DNA of 46,319 nt, taken from contig SPQI01000477.1 of NCBI GenBank assembly GCA_004570315.1, positions 1-46,319 of the forward strand, in the 5' to 3' direction. Below, one piece after another: positions 16,407 through 25,087 of the stretch; the stretch's first letter is position 1, and every line of letters starts with the position of its first letter. Made by a program: the position numbers and the translations under genes. This DNA is from Oxalobacteraceae bacterium OM1 (GTDB lineage: Bacteria; Pseudomonadota; Gammaproteobacteria; Burkholderiales; Burkholderiaceae_D). The notes under the pieces were generated by a model. The model was not told where the DNA came from. It made no database searches and saw only the letters and a program-made list of their open reading frames with translations.

Positions 16407-19199
16407 ATGATGATGCAAAACCGTAGAACCTCTTTTCTGTTCGGTGAAAATACGCCCTACATCGAAAATCTGTACGAATCCTACCTGGCCGACACCAGCT
16501 CCGTCTCGGCGGAATGGCAGCACTATTTTTCCGCACTGCAAGGCTTGCCTGCCGTGGACGGCAGCGGCAAGACCGACGTTGCCCACAGCGTGGTGATCGA
16601 GCGCTTCGCCGACATGGCAAAGCATGGCCGGCCCGGTAACGGCGCCAGCTTGCCGTTTGCAAGAAAGCAGGTCGCCGTGCAAGCGCTGATCACCGCATTT
16701 CGTCAGGTCGGTGCGCGGCAGGCGGACCTGGACCCGCTGCACTGGAGTCCCGCCACGCCGTTGCCTGAACTGAAGCCCGCCTTCCATGGGCTGGGCGACG
16801 CCGACATGAACACGCGGTTCAGCACGGCAGACACTTATTTTTCTGGCGCCGAAACGGCGACGCTGAACGAGCTCGTCAGTGCGCTGGAGCAGACCTATTG
16901 CGGCACGCTGGCGGCGGAGTACCTGTACCTGGCCGACCCCGTGCAGCGCCAGTGGTGGCAGATGCGCCTGGAATCCTCGCGGGCCAAGCCTCAATTGACG
17001 GCTGATCAGCGCCGGCACATCCTGGAGCGGCTGACGGCGGCCGAAGGACTGGAGAAGTTCCTGCACAATCGCTACGTGGGGCAGAAGCGCTTTTCGCTGG
17101 AAGGTGGCGAATCCCTGATCGTGCTGCTTGACGAGGTGATACGGCACGGCGCCGCAAATGGGTTGAAGGGCGTGGTGCTCGGCATGGCACACCGCGGCCG
17201 CCTCAACGTGCTGGCGAATACGGTCGGCAAGCCGGCACGGGCCCTCTTCGACGAGTTCGACGGCAAGACCGCGCATCTGCTGCCCGCGGGCGACGTCAAG
17301 TACCACAAGGGCTACAGCGGCACGGCCTCCACGCCGGACGGCGAAGTGGAAGTGGTCCTGGCGTTCAATCCTTCGCATCTGGAATTCGTGAATCCGGTCG
17401 TACAGGGGATGGCGAGAGCGCGCGCCGAATTGCTCGGCGAGCAGGGTCAACGGGCAATCCTGCCGATCGAAATCCATGGCGATGTCGCGATGTCCGGCCA
17501 GGGCGTCATCATGGAAACGATGAACCTTGGCTACACGAAAGGACATGGCACCGGCGGCACGCTGCATATCGTGATCAATAACCAGGTCGGCTTCACCACA
17601 TCCGACCCGAGGGAAGCCCGTTCGACTTTCTACTGCACCGACATTGCCAAACTGATCGAAGCGCCGGTCCTGCATGTGAATGCGGACGACCCGGAAGCGG
17701 TGGTGGCCGCCGTACGGCTGGCAATCGAATACCGGACCGCTTTCCAGCGCAGCGTGGTCATCGATCTGGTCTGCTTCCGGCGGCACGGACACCAGGAACA
17801 GGACACGCCCGATATCACGCAGCCGCTCATGTATCGCGCGATCGCACGCCACCCTGGCGCACGCAGCATCTACGCGCAGAAACTGATTGCGGACGGGCTG
17901 GTGACGCCGCAGCAGGTGGCCAATTACGAGCATGACTACCGCGAGTATCTGGCGGCGCAATCGGACGCGGACGTCGAACAACATACCTTGCCGACGCCGG
18001 CGAATACGGTTCGGCACGAACTTGCCGCGCCCGAGCTGGACGAGATCCGTTCGATGGCACAGCGGCTGACGACGGTGCCCGGCGCCGTGCAGCTTCACCC
18101 GCTGGTCGGCAAGATGATGGCCGGCCGGCGCGACATGGCGAACGCAACCAGGGCGCTGGATTGGGGCATGGCTGAACACCTCGCCTTTGCGAGTCTGCTG
18201 ACGCAGGGCGTCGGCGTGCGCCTGAGCGGTGAGGATTCCGAGCGCGGCACATTCAGTCATCGGCATGCGGTATTGAACAACCAGCTGCGCACCGTCAGGG
18301 GCGAAGGCAAGTACACGCCGCTGCAGCATCTCGCACCGGACCAGGCGGCCTTCTCGGTCAACAACTCCATCCTGTCCGAAGCAGCGGTACTCGCCTTTGA
18401 ATATGGCTACGCGAGCGTGCGAGGCGATTCGCTGGTCATCTGGGAAGCGCAATTCGGTGACTTCGCGAACGGCGCGCAGGTGGTGATCGACAATTTCATT
18501 GCGGCTGCGGCCAGCAAGTGGGGCTTGCACAACGGCTTGACGATGTTCCTTCCGCACGGACAGGAGGGACAGGGGCCCGAACATGCGTCGGCGCGGCTCG
18601 AGCGTTACCTGCAGCTCTGCGCCGAGGACAACATCCAGGTGTGCCAGCCGACGCTGCCGGCGCAGATCTTTCACTTGCTGCGCCGTCAGGCGTCGCAGCC
18701 GGACCGCAGGCCACTGGTGGTGATGACACCCAAGTCGCTGCTGCGTCACCCCAAGGCGGTAAGCCAGCTCGAGGACTTGGCCGACGGCCGGTTCCATGAA
18801 GTGCTGGCAGATGCGGAGGCGTCGGAGAACGACGCCGGCATCCGGAAGGTGATCGCCTGTTCCGGCAAGGTGTATTTCGATCTGCTGGAGCATCGTCGGA
18901 CGCATGGCGTCGATGACGTCGCGATCGTGCGGCTCGAACAGCTCTATCCCTTCCCTGCGGCGGCATTGACGGCCGAATTGCGGCGCTACGGCAAGCTGCA
19001 ACAGCTGGTGTGGTGCCAGGAAGAACCGCGCAACCAGGGCGCCTGGAAAGCCATCGAGGAGAACTTGCGCAAGGTGCTGCCCGCCGCTGCGTCCTTACGC
19101 GATGCCTGCCGCGAGCCCAGTGCGTCCACTGCGCCGGGTTATATGTCGATGCATCTGGAGCAGCAAGCCCGCGTTGTCGCAAGCGCGTTTGACGCCTGA
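16407..19199 (+). CDS. sucA: 2-oxoglutarate dehydrogenase E1 component (930 aa)
   Basis: ATG 16407 follows AAAGGA at 8-base spacing. The length equals classical SucA. An N-terminal segment, PYIENLYESYLADTSSVSAE, resembles the E2-docking helix region. MAHRGRLN (~260-267), GDVKYHKGYSG, FNPSHLEFV, IHGDVAMSGQGV, NNQVGFTTSDPREARS, HVNADDPEAV and RRHGHQEQD (~458) are the thiamine diphosphate and active-site elements. The C-terminal transketolase-like part is complete. The enzyme decarboxylates 2-oxoglutarate and passes succinyl to the lipoyl group of E2. No E2, E3 or succinyl-CoA synthetase gene is nearby, so it is either a second E1 using a distant E2 or the result of a split operon. Confidence 0.95.
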   Translation: MMMQNRRTSFLFGENTPYIENLYESYLADTSSVSAEWQHYFSALQGLPAVDGSGKTDVAHSVVIERFADMAKHGRPGNGASLPFARKQVAVQALITAFRQVGARQADLDPLHWSPATPLPELKPAFHGLGDADMNTRFSTADTYFSGAETATLNELVSALEQTYCGTLAAEYLYLADPVQRQWWQMRLESSRAKPQLTADQRRHILERLTAAEGLEKFLHNRYVGQKRFSLEGGESLIVLLDEVIRHGAANGLKGVVLGMAHRGRLNVLANTVGKPARALFDEFDGKTAHLLPAGDVKYHKGYSGTASTPDGEVEVVLAFNPSHLEFVNPVVQGMARARAELLGEQGQRAILPIEIHGDVAMSGQGVIMETMNLGYTKGHGTGGTLHIVINNQVGFTTSDPREARSTFYCTDIAKLIEAPVLHVNADDPEAVVAAVRLAIEYRTAFQRSVVIDLVCFRRHGHQEQDTPDITQPLMYRAIARHPGARSIYAQKLIADGLVTPQQVANYEHDYREYLAAQSDADVEQHTLPTPANTVRHELAAPELDEIRSMAQRLTTVPGAVQLHPLVGKMMAGRRDMANATRALDWGMAEHLAFASLLTQGVGVRLSGEDSERGTFSHRHAVLNNQLRTVRGEGKYTPLQHLAPDQAAFSVNNSILSEAAVLAFEYGYASVRGDSLVIWEAQFGDFANGAQVVIDNFIAAAASKWGLHNGLTMFLPHGQEGQGPEHASARLERYLQLCAEDNIQVCQPTLPAQIFHLLRRQASQPDRRPLVVMTPKSLLRHPKAVSQLEDLADGRFHEVLADAEASENDAGIRKVIACSGKVYFDLLEHRRTHGVDDVAIVRLEQLYPFPAAALTAELRRYGKLQQLVWCQEEPRNQGAWKAIEENLRKVLPAAASLRDACREPSASTAPGYMSMHLEQQARVVASAFDA

Positions 19200-19240
19200 C
19201 CGCAGCAGCTTTCTTCAATTCTTTGCAAAGGAATCAAGTC

Positions 19241-19714
19241 ATGTCGACGCAAGATATCAATCGGCTGGTTGGCGAGTTCATGGATCTGTACCAGGAATGG
19301 AATGAGGCGCCATCGCGCTTCGACTGGGAGCGCATGAAGTCTCTGGCTGCGGAAGGCGCGCAGGCGTACAACGAAGGACGTGGGCCGTCATTCCATATCC
19401 TCGCCTTCGATGGCTATCCGCTGGACGAGTTACATGAGCGCTTTCTCGACTACCTGCTGGACGCGGGCTTCGATCCGTTCGAAACAGTGCCGACGGCAGA
19501 CAGCGCCAACTACATTGCGGTGTTCAACCATGACGGCCTTGCAGACGCCGCACGCAGTCATCCGGCAGCCTCACGCATGATGCTGCGCTTGCGGAGCATG
19601 GCACGCCACCGTCTGTTGCACGCGGATGCCGCTGAGCGGCAGCGCATCGTCCTGCTGTGCCAGGAGTCCATACCGGCGGATGTCGTGGAGGAGATGGCAC
19701 CGGCCCTCGGGTAG
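19241..19714 (+). CDS. Hypothetical protein downstream of E1 (157 aa)
   Basis: ATG 19241 (MSTQDINRLVGEF) follows AAAGGAA at 7-base spacing and lies 41 bases after the E1 stop, so it is probably in the same operon. I recognise no domain. The protein is soluble and acidic, with predicted helices around 5-20 and 25-42, a mixed segment ILAFDGYPLDELHERFLDYL, and a C-terminal helical part with RMMLRLRSMARHRLL. There is no signal peptide, Cys pair or nucleotide motif. Its tight link to a lone E1 suggests a role in that enzyme's use or control. Confidence 0.7.
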   Translation: MSTQDINRLVGEFMDLYQEWNEAPSRFDWERMKSLAAEGAQAYNEGRGPSFHILAFDGYPLDELHERFLDYLLDAGFDPFETVPTADSANYIAVFNHDGLADAARSHPAASRMMLRLRSMARHRLLHADAAERQRIVLLCQESIPADVVEEMAPALG

Positions 19715-19727
19715 GCGGCATCAACCG

Positions 19728-19745
19728 CATAAACGGCATAAACGG
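19728..19745. repeat. Tandem CATAAACGG x2
   Basis: CATAAACGG is repeated head to tail at 19728-19736 and 19737-19745. ACCGCA (19724-19729) and TGCGGT (19747-19752) enclose it as a 6-bp stem. It follows the hypothetical gene after E1; no T-run follows. Confidence 0.4.
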
Positions 19746-19834
19746 CTGCGGTGCACGACGCCGTTGTTCACGCTACTCACTTAAAACGCACTGCGTGGAT
19801 GGCATCCGGCAACCGGAAGCATGGCGCCGCATGC

Positions 19835-20728
19835 CTACGCGATCCGCTCCCGCAGGCGCGGCGCGACAAAGTCCAGGAAGACGCGCAGTTTCAGCGGCAG
19901 CGGGGCTTGTCCCTTGTGGACCAGGCTGACCGGGGATGGTGCCGCCTCGTAGTCTTTCAACACCACGCGGAGCGACTTGTTCCGGATCGCGTCCGCCACC
20001 TGATAGGACAACACGCGAACCAGGCCGACGTTCAAGGTCGCCGCGGTAATCGCCGCCTCTGCCGTGTTGACCGCCAGCCTCGAGACGACCGGCACCGACA
20101 CCTCGGACCTGCCATTGCCGAACACCCAGGCCCGTCTGGACTCGAGCACTTCGAAGCTGATGCAGTTGTGCGTTGCCAGATCCTTTGGCTTGGCGGGCAC
20201 ACCGCGCCTCGCGAGGTAAGCAGGCCCTCCGCACACGACCCGCCGCACCGTGCCGACGCCGATGGCCATCAGCGAACTGTCGGGAAGGTGGCCGATGCGC
20301 AGCGCGACGTCAATCTGCTCTTCCATCATGTCGACCACTTTGTCGGTGAGTACGAGCCTGATGTCGATCTCCGGGTACTGCGCCAGGAAATCCGCCACCA
20401 CCGGCACGATATGCAGGCGGCCGAAGACGACCGGCGCCGTCACCGCCAGCACACCCTTGGGCGTGGCGTATTCGCCGGTCGCGGTGCGCTCGGCCTCGCC
20501 GATATCGTCGAGGATGCGCCGGCAGGCAGCGACGTAGGCGGCACCGGTTTCGGTCAGTGACAACTGCCGCGTCGTGCGATGCAGCAGCCGCGTTCCCAAA
20601 TGCGCCTCCAATTCCGCGACCTTGCGGCTGACAGTCGGCAGTGGCATGCCGAGATGGCGCGCGGCCGCCGACAGGCTCCCGGCGTCAACCACCGCCAACA
20701 GGACAGACATAGACTCCAGGCGGTCCAT
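19835..20728 (-). CDS. LysR-family transcriptional regulator (297 aa)
   Basis: The start at 20728 (MDRLESMSVLLAVVDAGSLS) is the standard LysR N-terminus, preferred over the ATG at 20740. The winged helix-turn-helix spans ~1-60 (SAAARHLGMPLPTVSRKVAELEAHLG, with RTTRQLSLTETG). The effector-binding domain follows (~90-290). It belongs to the subgroup with L-L-H-R-T-T-R, often regulators of neighbouring efflux or oxidoreductase genes. It is divergent from an MFS transporter gene 101 bases away, its likely target. Confidence 0.9.
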   Translation of the reverse strand: MDRLESMSVLLAVVDAGSLSAAARHLGMPLPTVSRKVAELEAHLGTRLLHRTTRQLSLTETGAAYVAACRRILDDIGEAERTATGEYATPKGVLAVTAPVVFGRLHIVPVVADFLAQYPEIDIRLVLTDKVVDMMEEQIDVALRIGHLPDSSLMAIGVGTVRRVVCGGPAYLARRGVPAKPKDLATHNCISFEVLESRRAWVFGNGRSEVSVPVVSRLAVNTAEAAITAATLNVGLVRVLSYQVADAIRNKSLRVVLKDYEAAPSPVSLVHKGQAPLPLKLRVFLDFVAPRLRERIA

Positions 20729-20829
20729 TATTAGTCTCAATAAATGGAAGAATGATTCTCGATCCTATGGGATTCTCTTTGCTCGCGCAAGTATCTACAC
20801 TGGATTCGCCGAGACCAAAGGAGACCGCC

Positions 20830-22047
20830 GTGAGCACCGCACCGAGCAATTCCGTCATGCCGCATACAGCGTCACGCAGCAGGATCGTGATGATGGCTGT
20901 GATAGCCGGCGCCGTCATTACCAACCTGTACTGCATACAGCCGATCCTTCCGTTGATCGCCGACGAGATGCACGTGGGTCTCACGGCGGCGGATCTGGTG
21001 GCTGGCGCGGCGCTGCTCGGATTTGCAGCCGGCCTCGGCCTGCTGTTGCCGCTCGGCGACCGTTATGACCGGCGCAAGCTGGTACTGACGCAGATCGTGC
21101 TGGTCAGTTGCCTCGCGTTGGCCGCGGCGCTCGCGCCCGGCATCTGGACGCTGACCGTCGTGTCTTTCGCGCTGGGCGCGGTCAGCTGCGTGCCGCAGCA
21201 GCTGGTGCCGTTTGCCGCAGTGATGTCGGCGCCGGCCGAGCGCGGCCGTTCGGTCGGCACGGTCGTCAGCGGCATCATGGTCGGCATTCTGCTCGGCCGC
21301 ACGCTCAGCGGCGTAGTCGGCGCAGCATATGGCTGGCGCGCCGTTTACGCGGCTGAGGCGGTATTCATGCTCCCGGTCTGGATTGCGGCGGCATTGCTGT
21401 TGCCCCGCGGCGTGCCCAGCACCACCCTTCCCTACGGCCGGCTGCTGGCCTCGCTGTGGCCGTTGGCGCGCGACCATCGTCCGCTGCGCGAATCGATGCT
21501 GGTGCAGGCATTGCTGTGGGCGTGCTTCAACGCCTTCTGGGTCAACCTGGCGGCGCTGCTGGCGACAAGCCGGTGGCACCTGGACAGCGCATGGGCCGGT
21601 GGGTTTGGCCTGATTGGCGCGGCGGGTGCACTGGCTGCCTCATGGGCTGGCCGGGCTACCGACCGTTTTGGCCCGCGCAATGTCGTCGGGATCAGCATCG
21701 CCATCGTCACGCTGTCCTATCTCTTGCTAGCCGGAGCGGAGTCCTCGTTGGTGCTGCTGGTGCTCGGCGTCATTGTGCTCGACATCGGTGTGCAGGCCGG
21801 ATTGGTCTCCAATCAGACCCGCGCTTTCGCGGTCGATCCCGCTGCGCAGGGACGCATCAACAGCCTCTACATGACGGCGACATTTTCGGGTGGGGCCATC
21901 GGCGTGGCGGCTAGCGGCTGGATGATGGCGCGCTTTGGCTGGACCGGCATTGTCTCGCTCGGCATCGCACTGGGCGCGATCGGCGCTCTTTTCCACTGGA
22001 TGAGTGGTCGTCACGCTGCGACGAAAACACTCCAAGTCGTTTCTTGA
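20830..22047 (+). CDS. MFS transporter (405 aa)
   Basis: The GTG at 20830 has AAAGGAGA 5-7 bases upstream and is the likely start; the frame is open from 20752. About twelve membrane helices are present, with DRYDRRKLVL in the 2-3 loop and RATDRFGPRNVV in the middle loop. Ordering and sequence suit the drug:H+ or sugar-efflux antiporter families (YnfM/AraJ-like). The substrate is unknown. Divergent pairing with a LysR gene suggests substrate-induced expression. Confidence 0.88.
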   Translation: MSTAPSNSVMPHTASRSRIVMMAVIAGAVITNLYCIQPILPLIADEMHVGLTAADLVAGAALLGFAAGLGLLLPLGDRYDRRKLVLTQIVLVSCLALAAALAPGIWTLTVVSFALGAVSCVPQQLVPFAAVMSAPAERGRSVGTVVSGIMVGILLGRTLSGVVGAAYGWRAVYAAEAVFMLPVWIAAALLLPRGVPSTTLPYGRLLASLWPLARDHRPLRESMLVQALLWACFNAFWVNLAALLATSRWHLDSAWAGGFGLIGAAGALAASWAGRATDRFGPRNVVGISIAIVTLSYLLLAGAESSLVLLVLGVIVLDIGVQAGLVSNQTRAFAVDPAAQGRINSLYMTATFSGGAIGVAASGWMMARFGWTGIVSLGIALGAIGALFHWMSGRHAATKTLQVVS

Positions 22048-22130
22048 ACTGGCTGGTACACCGACGTACACAGTGTCCGTTCCACGTTCTACGCAAGCGC
22101 GCGCATTTCAACAACGGGAGTAGCAATCCA

Positions 22131-23189
22131 ATGAAAGTCAATCTTGTGGTGCTCGATGGAGTCCAAGCGCTCGATGTGGCGGGTCCATTGGACGTCTTCA
22201 GCGAGGCGAATCGGTTCCTGCACGGTCAGGACCGCTACGAAGTGACGCTGGTGGGGCTGCGAGCGGATACCGTGACCTGTTCGAGCGGCATGGCGTTCAA
22301 GGTGCATTGCGGCTACCAGGACGCCGCTTCCGAAAGCGACCTGCTTCTGATTGCCGGAGGACCGAGGTACCCCGAGTACCGGCCTGACCCCGATTTCCTC
22401 AGCTGGTTGCGCCGGCAAGCGCAAGGCGCCGCCCGATTCGGCGCCGTCTGCAACGGCGTGTTCTTTCTAGCGCACGCCGGACTGCTCGACGGGCGGGAAG
22501 TGACGACGCACTGGGACCATACGGAACGGCTGGCTGGCCAGTTTCCCAATTTGAATGTCCGGCCGGACAAAATCTTCGTCCGCGACGAAAACCTGTTCAC
22601 ATGCGGCGGCGTGAGTTCGGGAATCGACCTCTGTCTGGCACTGGTGGCTGAAGACCGGGGCCATGAACTGGCGTTGAAGGTAGCGAAGCATCTGATCGTC
22701 AGCATGCGTCGCGACGGCGGGCAATCGCAATACAGTCCCTACCTTGCGATGGAACCGGAAGAGGATTCGCTCGCCGTCAAAGTATTGAAGTACGTGACCG
22801 AGCACATCGGCGAAGCCATGACGATCGAAGAGATTGCCGATGCAATGGGCATCAGCCGCCGCACGTTCTCACGGACATTCGCCAGGCGCGCGGGCGTGAC
22901 GCCTTCGGCCTTCGTCGATCAAATCCATGTCGATTTCGCGCGCAAGCTGCTGCAAGAGACGAACCTGCCCATGAAGACGGTGGCGTTCCGAAGCGGCTTT
23001 CACAGCGTGGCGCAAATGCGTATGGCGTTTTCCAGACAGCTGAGTACGACGCCAGCGGATTACCGGGAGAGCGTGCGCGATAGCGAAGTGCCTCGCCAGC
23101 TCGATGCGGCGCGATTGACACGGAAGGCGACACTGCCGAATCCGATGCTCGGCGTCGTGGCGAGCGCGACGTCGGTAGCAGCACGATAG
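22131..23189 (+). CDS. GlxA-type AraC-family regulator (352 aa)
   Basis: ATG 22131 follows GGGAG at about 8-base spacing. The DJ-1/PfpI-like domain (1-185) starts with VVLDGVQALDVAGPLDVF and holds an elbow Cys in GAVCNGVFFLAHAG and the TTHWDHTERL segment. The AraC domain (~230-320) has IEEIADAMGISRRTFSRTFARRAGVTPSAFV and the second helix pair in VAFRSGFHSVAQMRMAF. The tail is longer than usual and Ala/Thr-rich. It lies 17 bases before a DUF2783 gene and may be co-transcribed with it. Confidence 0.92.
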   Translation: MKVNLVVLDGVQALDVAGPLDVFSEANRFLHGQDRYEVTLVGLRADTVTCSSGMAFKVHCGYQDAASESDLLLIAGGPRYPEYRPDPDFLSWLRRQAQGAARFGAVCNGVFFLAHAGLLDGREVTTHWDHTERLAGQFPNLNVRPDKIFVRDENLFTCGGVSSGIDLCLALVAEDRGHELALKVAKHLIVSMRRDGGQSQYSPYLAMEPEEDSLAVKVLKYVTEHIGEAMTIEEIADAMGISRRTFSRTFARRAGVTPSAFVDQIHVDFARKLLQETNLPMKTVAFRSGFHSVAQMRMAFSRQLSTTPADYRESVRDSEVPRQLDAARLTRKATLPNPMLGVVASATSVAAR

Positions 23190-23206
23190 CAAGAAGGGAG
23201 AAACGA

Positions 23207-23422
23207 ATGCACAGGCAATTGAATCTGAAACAGAATCTCGACGAGTTCGACGCGTTTTTCAACATGCTGGACGAATCGCACGCCGGCCTGGACCGCAACC
23301 AGAGTGGAATGCTCAACGCCCAGTTGGTACTGTTGCTCGCCAATCATATTGGCGATACGGAGGTGCTGCGCCAGGCGTTCGCTTTGGCGCGAGCGAAGGT
23401 AGAAATGATCCAACACATGTGA
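23207..23422 (+). CDS. DUF2783 domain protein (71 aa)
   Basis: ATG 23207 follows AAGGGAGAA. The whole protein matches DUF2783: N-terminal LNLKQNLDEFDAFFNMLDE, then LNAQLVLLLANHIGD and a final helix ALARAKVE. The family is helical, of unknown function, and often found beside flavin monooxygenases of aromatic catabolism. Here no such enzyme is near, and it sits after a GlxA regulator. Confidence 0.75.
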   Translation: MHRQLNLKQNLDEFDAFFNMLDESHAGLDRNQSGMLNAQLVLLLANHIGDTEVLRQAFALARAKVEMIQHM

Positions 23423-23590
23423 GTTCGCTTCCGGAGCGGTCACGTCGCACTGGCAGCTTGCCGGAGCATACGATTGGCGACTGCGCGATTCTCGTTTGAC
23501 CGCACACACACGCTTACGCCGCCAGGCGTCGAGCGGCGCCCGTTGACAGCAGTACTTGCCGTTGGCGTCGAAACATTTTCTGGCATTCTC

Positions 23591-24580
23591 TTAACCGCCA
23601 AGCAGCTTCCCGTTGAGAAGGGCCTGCAGCGTTTTGACGAAGAGAATCGCAACCACGACGCTCAGCAGACCCAGCAGGACGATTGCAATCACCGTCACGG
23701 GCCACGCCTGCACAAACGCCGCGTATTTCAAGGCAGCAGTCGTGAGCGCCGCCATCGGAAAGCTGATTGCCCACCAGCCCGATCCAAACGGAATTCCGCC
23801 GCCAAACACCTTGGGCACCAAGGTGATGAACATGAACAGCCCGAAGTAGAACAGCAGACCGGAGAACGTGTCGATGTGCTGCGTGAAATTGGAGTAGGCA
23901 AGGAAGCCCACTTCGAACGGAGCGACCAGGATCAGCATCGAAGGAATCATGCCGGCAGGAAGGCGCTCGTGGTGAATGATTCGCGACATGATGATCGTGA
24001 ACAAAAGGAGCGCGATCATCGTCCCGACGGCCAAGGCAAAGAGGTTGACTTCGCGCGCCCACGGCATCGGCATGCTGCCGCCCGCAACCGCGATGTCCAG
24101 GGTGGCCACTCCCGGAATGAACCATGCGGGACAGGCTTTTGCCGCATCGATCTGACCGTGCAAGAGCCGGCCTTTGATAGTGAAACAGAGGGCGATCGTC
24201 AGAACCGTTCCCACAATCCAGATGACTTCTGCAAACGCCTGATTCAAGTGAGAAACGATCGAGGAAAGCAGCAAGATAGCGATCGGGATCGTCCCGAAAA
24301 AACTGCCGACGATGGGATGGCGGAATTCGCCGCCGACGACGTCTGGATGTTTGACCGCCTTGACGAGGTAGCCGACGCTCAATGCCAAAAACAGGATGAT
24401 TGCCAGGCAACCTGTGACCTCGGATATCAGCTTGCCGACCACGAGGTCGTGGCTGGCCTGGCGCCATGCAATGGACAGTCCTGCGATGCCCATCACCGAT
24501 GCGAACAGGTTGACGGGTAAATTTCTGATGGAGGCATTTCCTCGCGAAGTTTGCCGATGGGTATGCGAAAGCGTTGACAC
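23591..24580 (-). CDS. TehA/SLAC1-family channel or C4-dicarboxylate transporter (329 aa)
   Basis: The protein has about ten hydrophobic helices. The N-terminal NLPVNLFASVMGIAGLSIAWRQA is the typical first helix of the tellurite-resistance/dicarboxylate transporter (TDT) and SLAC1 group, with the Phe and Gly positions of that family. HPDVVGGEFRHP and FGSGWWAISFPMAALT also fit. Members move anions, malate or tellurite-linked species. It converges on the DUF2783 gene and has no obvious partner gene. Confidence 0.85.
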   Translation of the reverse strand: MSTLSHTHRQTSRGNASIRNLPVNLFASVMGIAGLSIAWRQASHDLVVGKLISEVTGCLAIILFLALSVGYLVKAVKHPDVVGGEFRHPIVGSFFGTIPIAILLLSSIVSHLNQAFAEVIWIVGTVLTIALCFTIKGRLLHGQIDAAKACPAWFIPGVATLDIAVAGGSMPMPWAREVNLFALAVGTMIALLLFTIIMSRIIHHERLPAGMIPSMLILVAPFEVGFLAYSNFTQHIDTFSGLLFYFGLFMFITLVPKVFGGGIPFGSGWWAISFPMAALTTAALKYAAFVQAWPVTVIAIVLLGLLSVVVAILFVKTLQALLNGKLLGG

Positions 24581-25087
24581 TCAGTGTTCTCCGGACTCGT
24601 GATGACATGCGACGACGTCGCTTGAGGCTGGCGAGTCAGGGTCTCATTGAGACGCCGTTGTCTCGCCATTGCACCCGTCTGCAAACACGGTCGATCGGAC
24701 GGCTGCACTGCAGAAGCACAATCCGGCGCTGACGAAGCGATGACAGGCGGTGTCCAGATAGTATGGGATCCGGCGTGCGCGGATAACCGCGTATTCCTGA
24801 GAATCATCATTCCAAAACTTGAGAATACGTCTTGGAGATGTTCATGGCCGCGGCCACGTATTTCGCGATATCGCTGCGAAGATCCGCTTGGGTCAACAAT
24901 GTGCGGTAGTTAAACGGAGGAAAATGTGATTGGCGTGCCAGCGCGTCAAACAGTTTGTGATGTGCCTGCCAAGGCACGCGCCATACGGCTTTGCCCCCAA
25001 TCAGACGCGAAATTAGCGCCTACACTGAACGTACGTCGAAGTTGCTCACATGCCGAACGGATACGGTAATGCGTACGGAGGTCTTGA
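24581..25087. other. Divergent region between the channel gene and the AraC pair
   Basis: About 500 bases hold no complete gene with a normal start. The leftward protein-like frame at 24807-25019 is the only coding signal. The region should also hold the promoters of the channel gene and of the AraC operon; I see no convincing -35/-10 pair. Confidence 0.4.
24807..25019 (-). pseudogene. Possible gene remnant or small gene with atypical start (70 codons)
   Basis: Leftward from a TAG at 25022-25020 to a TGA at 24809-24807, an open frame reads like real protein. It contains WQAHHKLFDALARQSHF, then PPFNYRTLLTQADLRSDIAK, and ends in MNISKTYSQVLE. The only common start near the front is a GTG giving 57 residues, without a ribosome binding site. 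It could be a truncated 3' end or a small gene. I cannot name a family. Confidence 0.3.

Noticed and set aside
16071-19001. 976-codon open frame on the minus strand
   Set aside because: It is antisense to the E1 gene, which has unmistakable family motifs throughout. The minus frame is an Arg/His/Gln-rich shadow of GC-rich codons.
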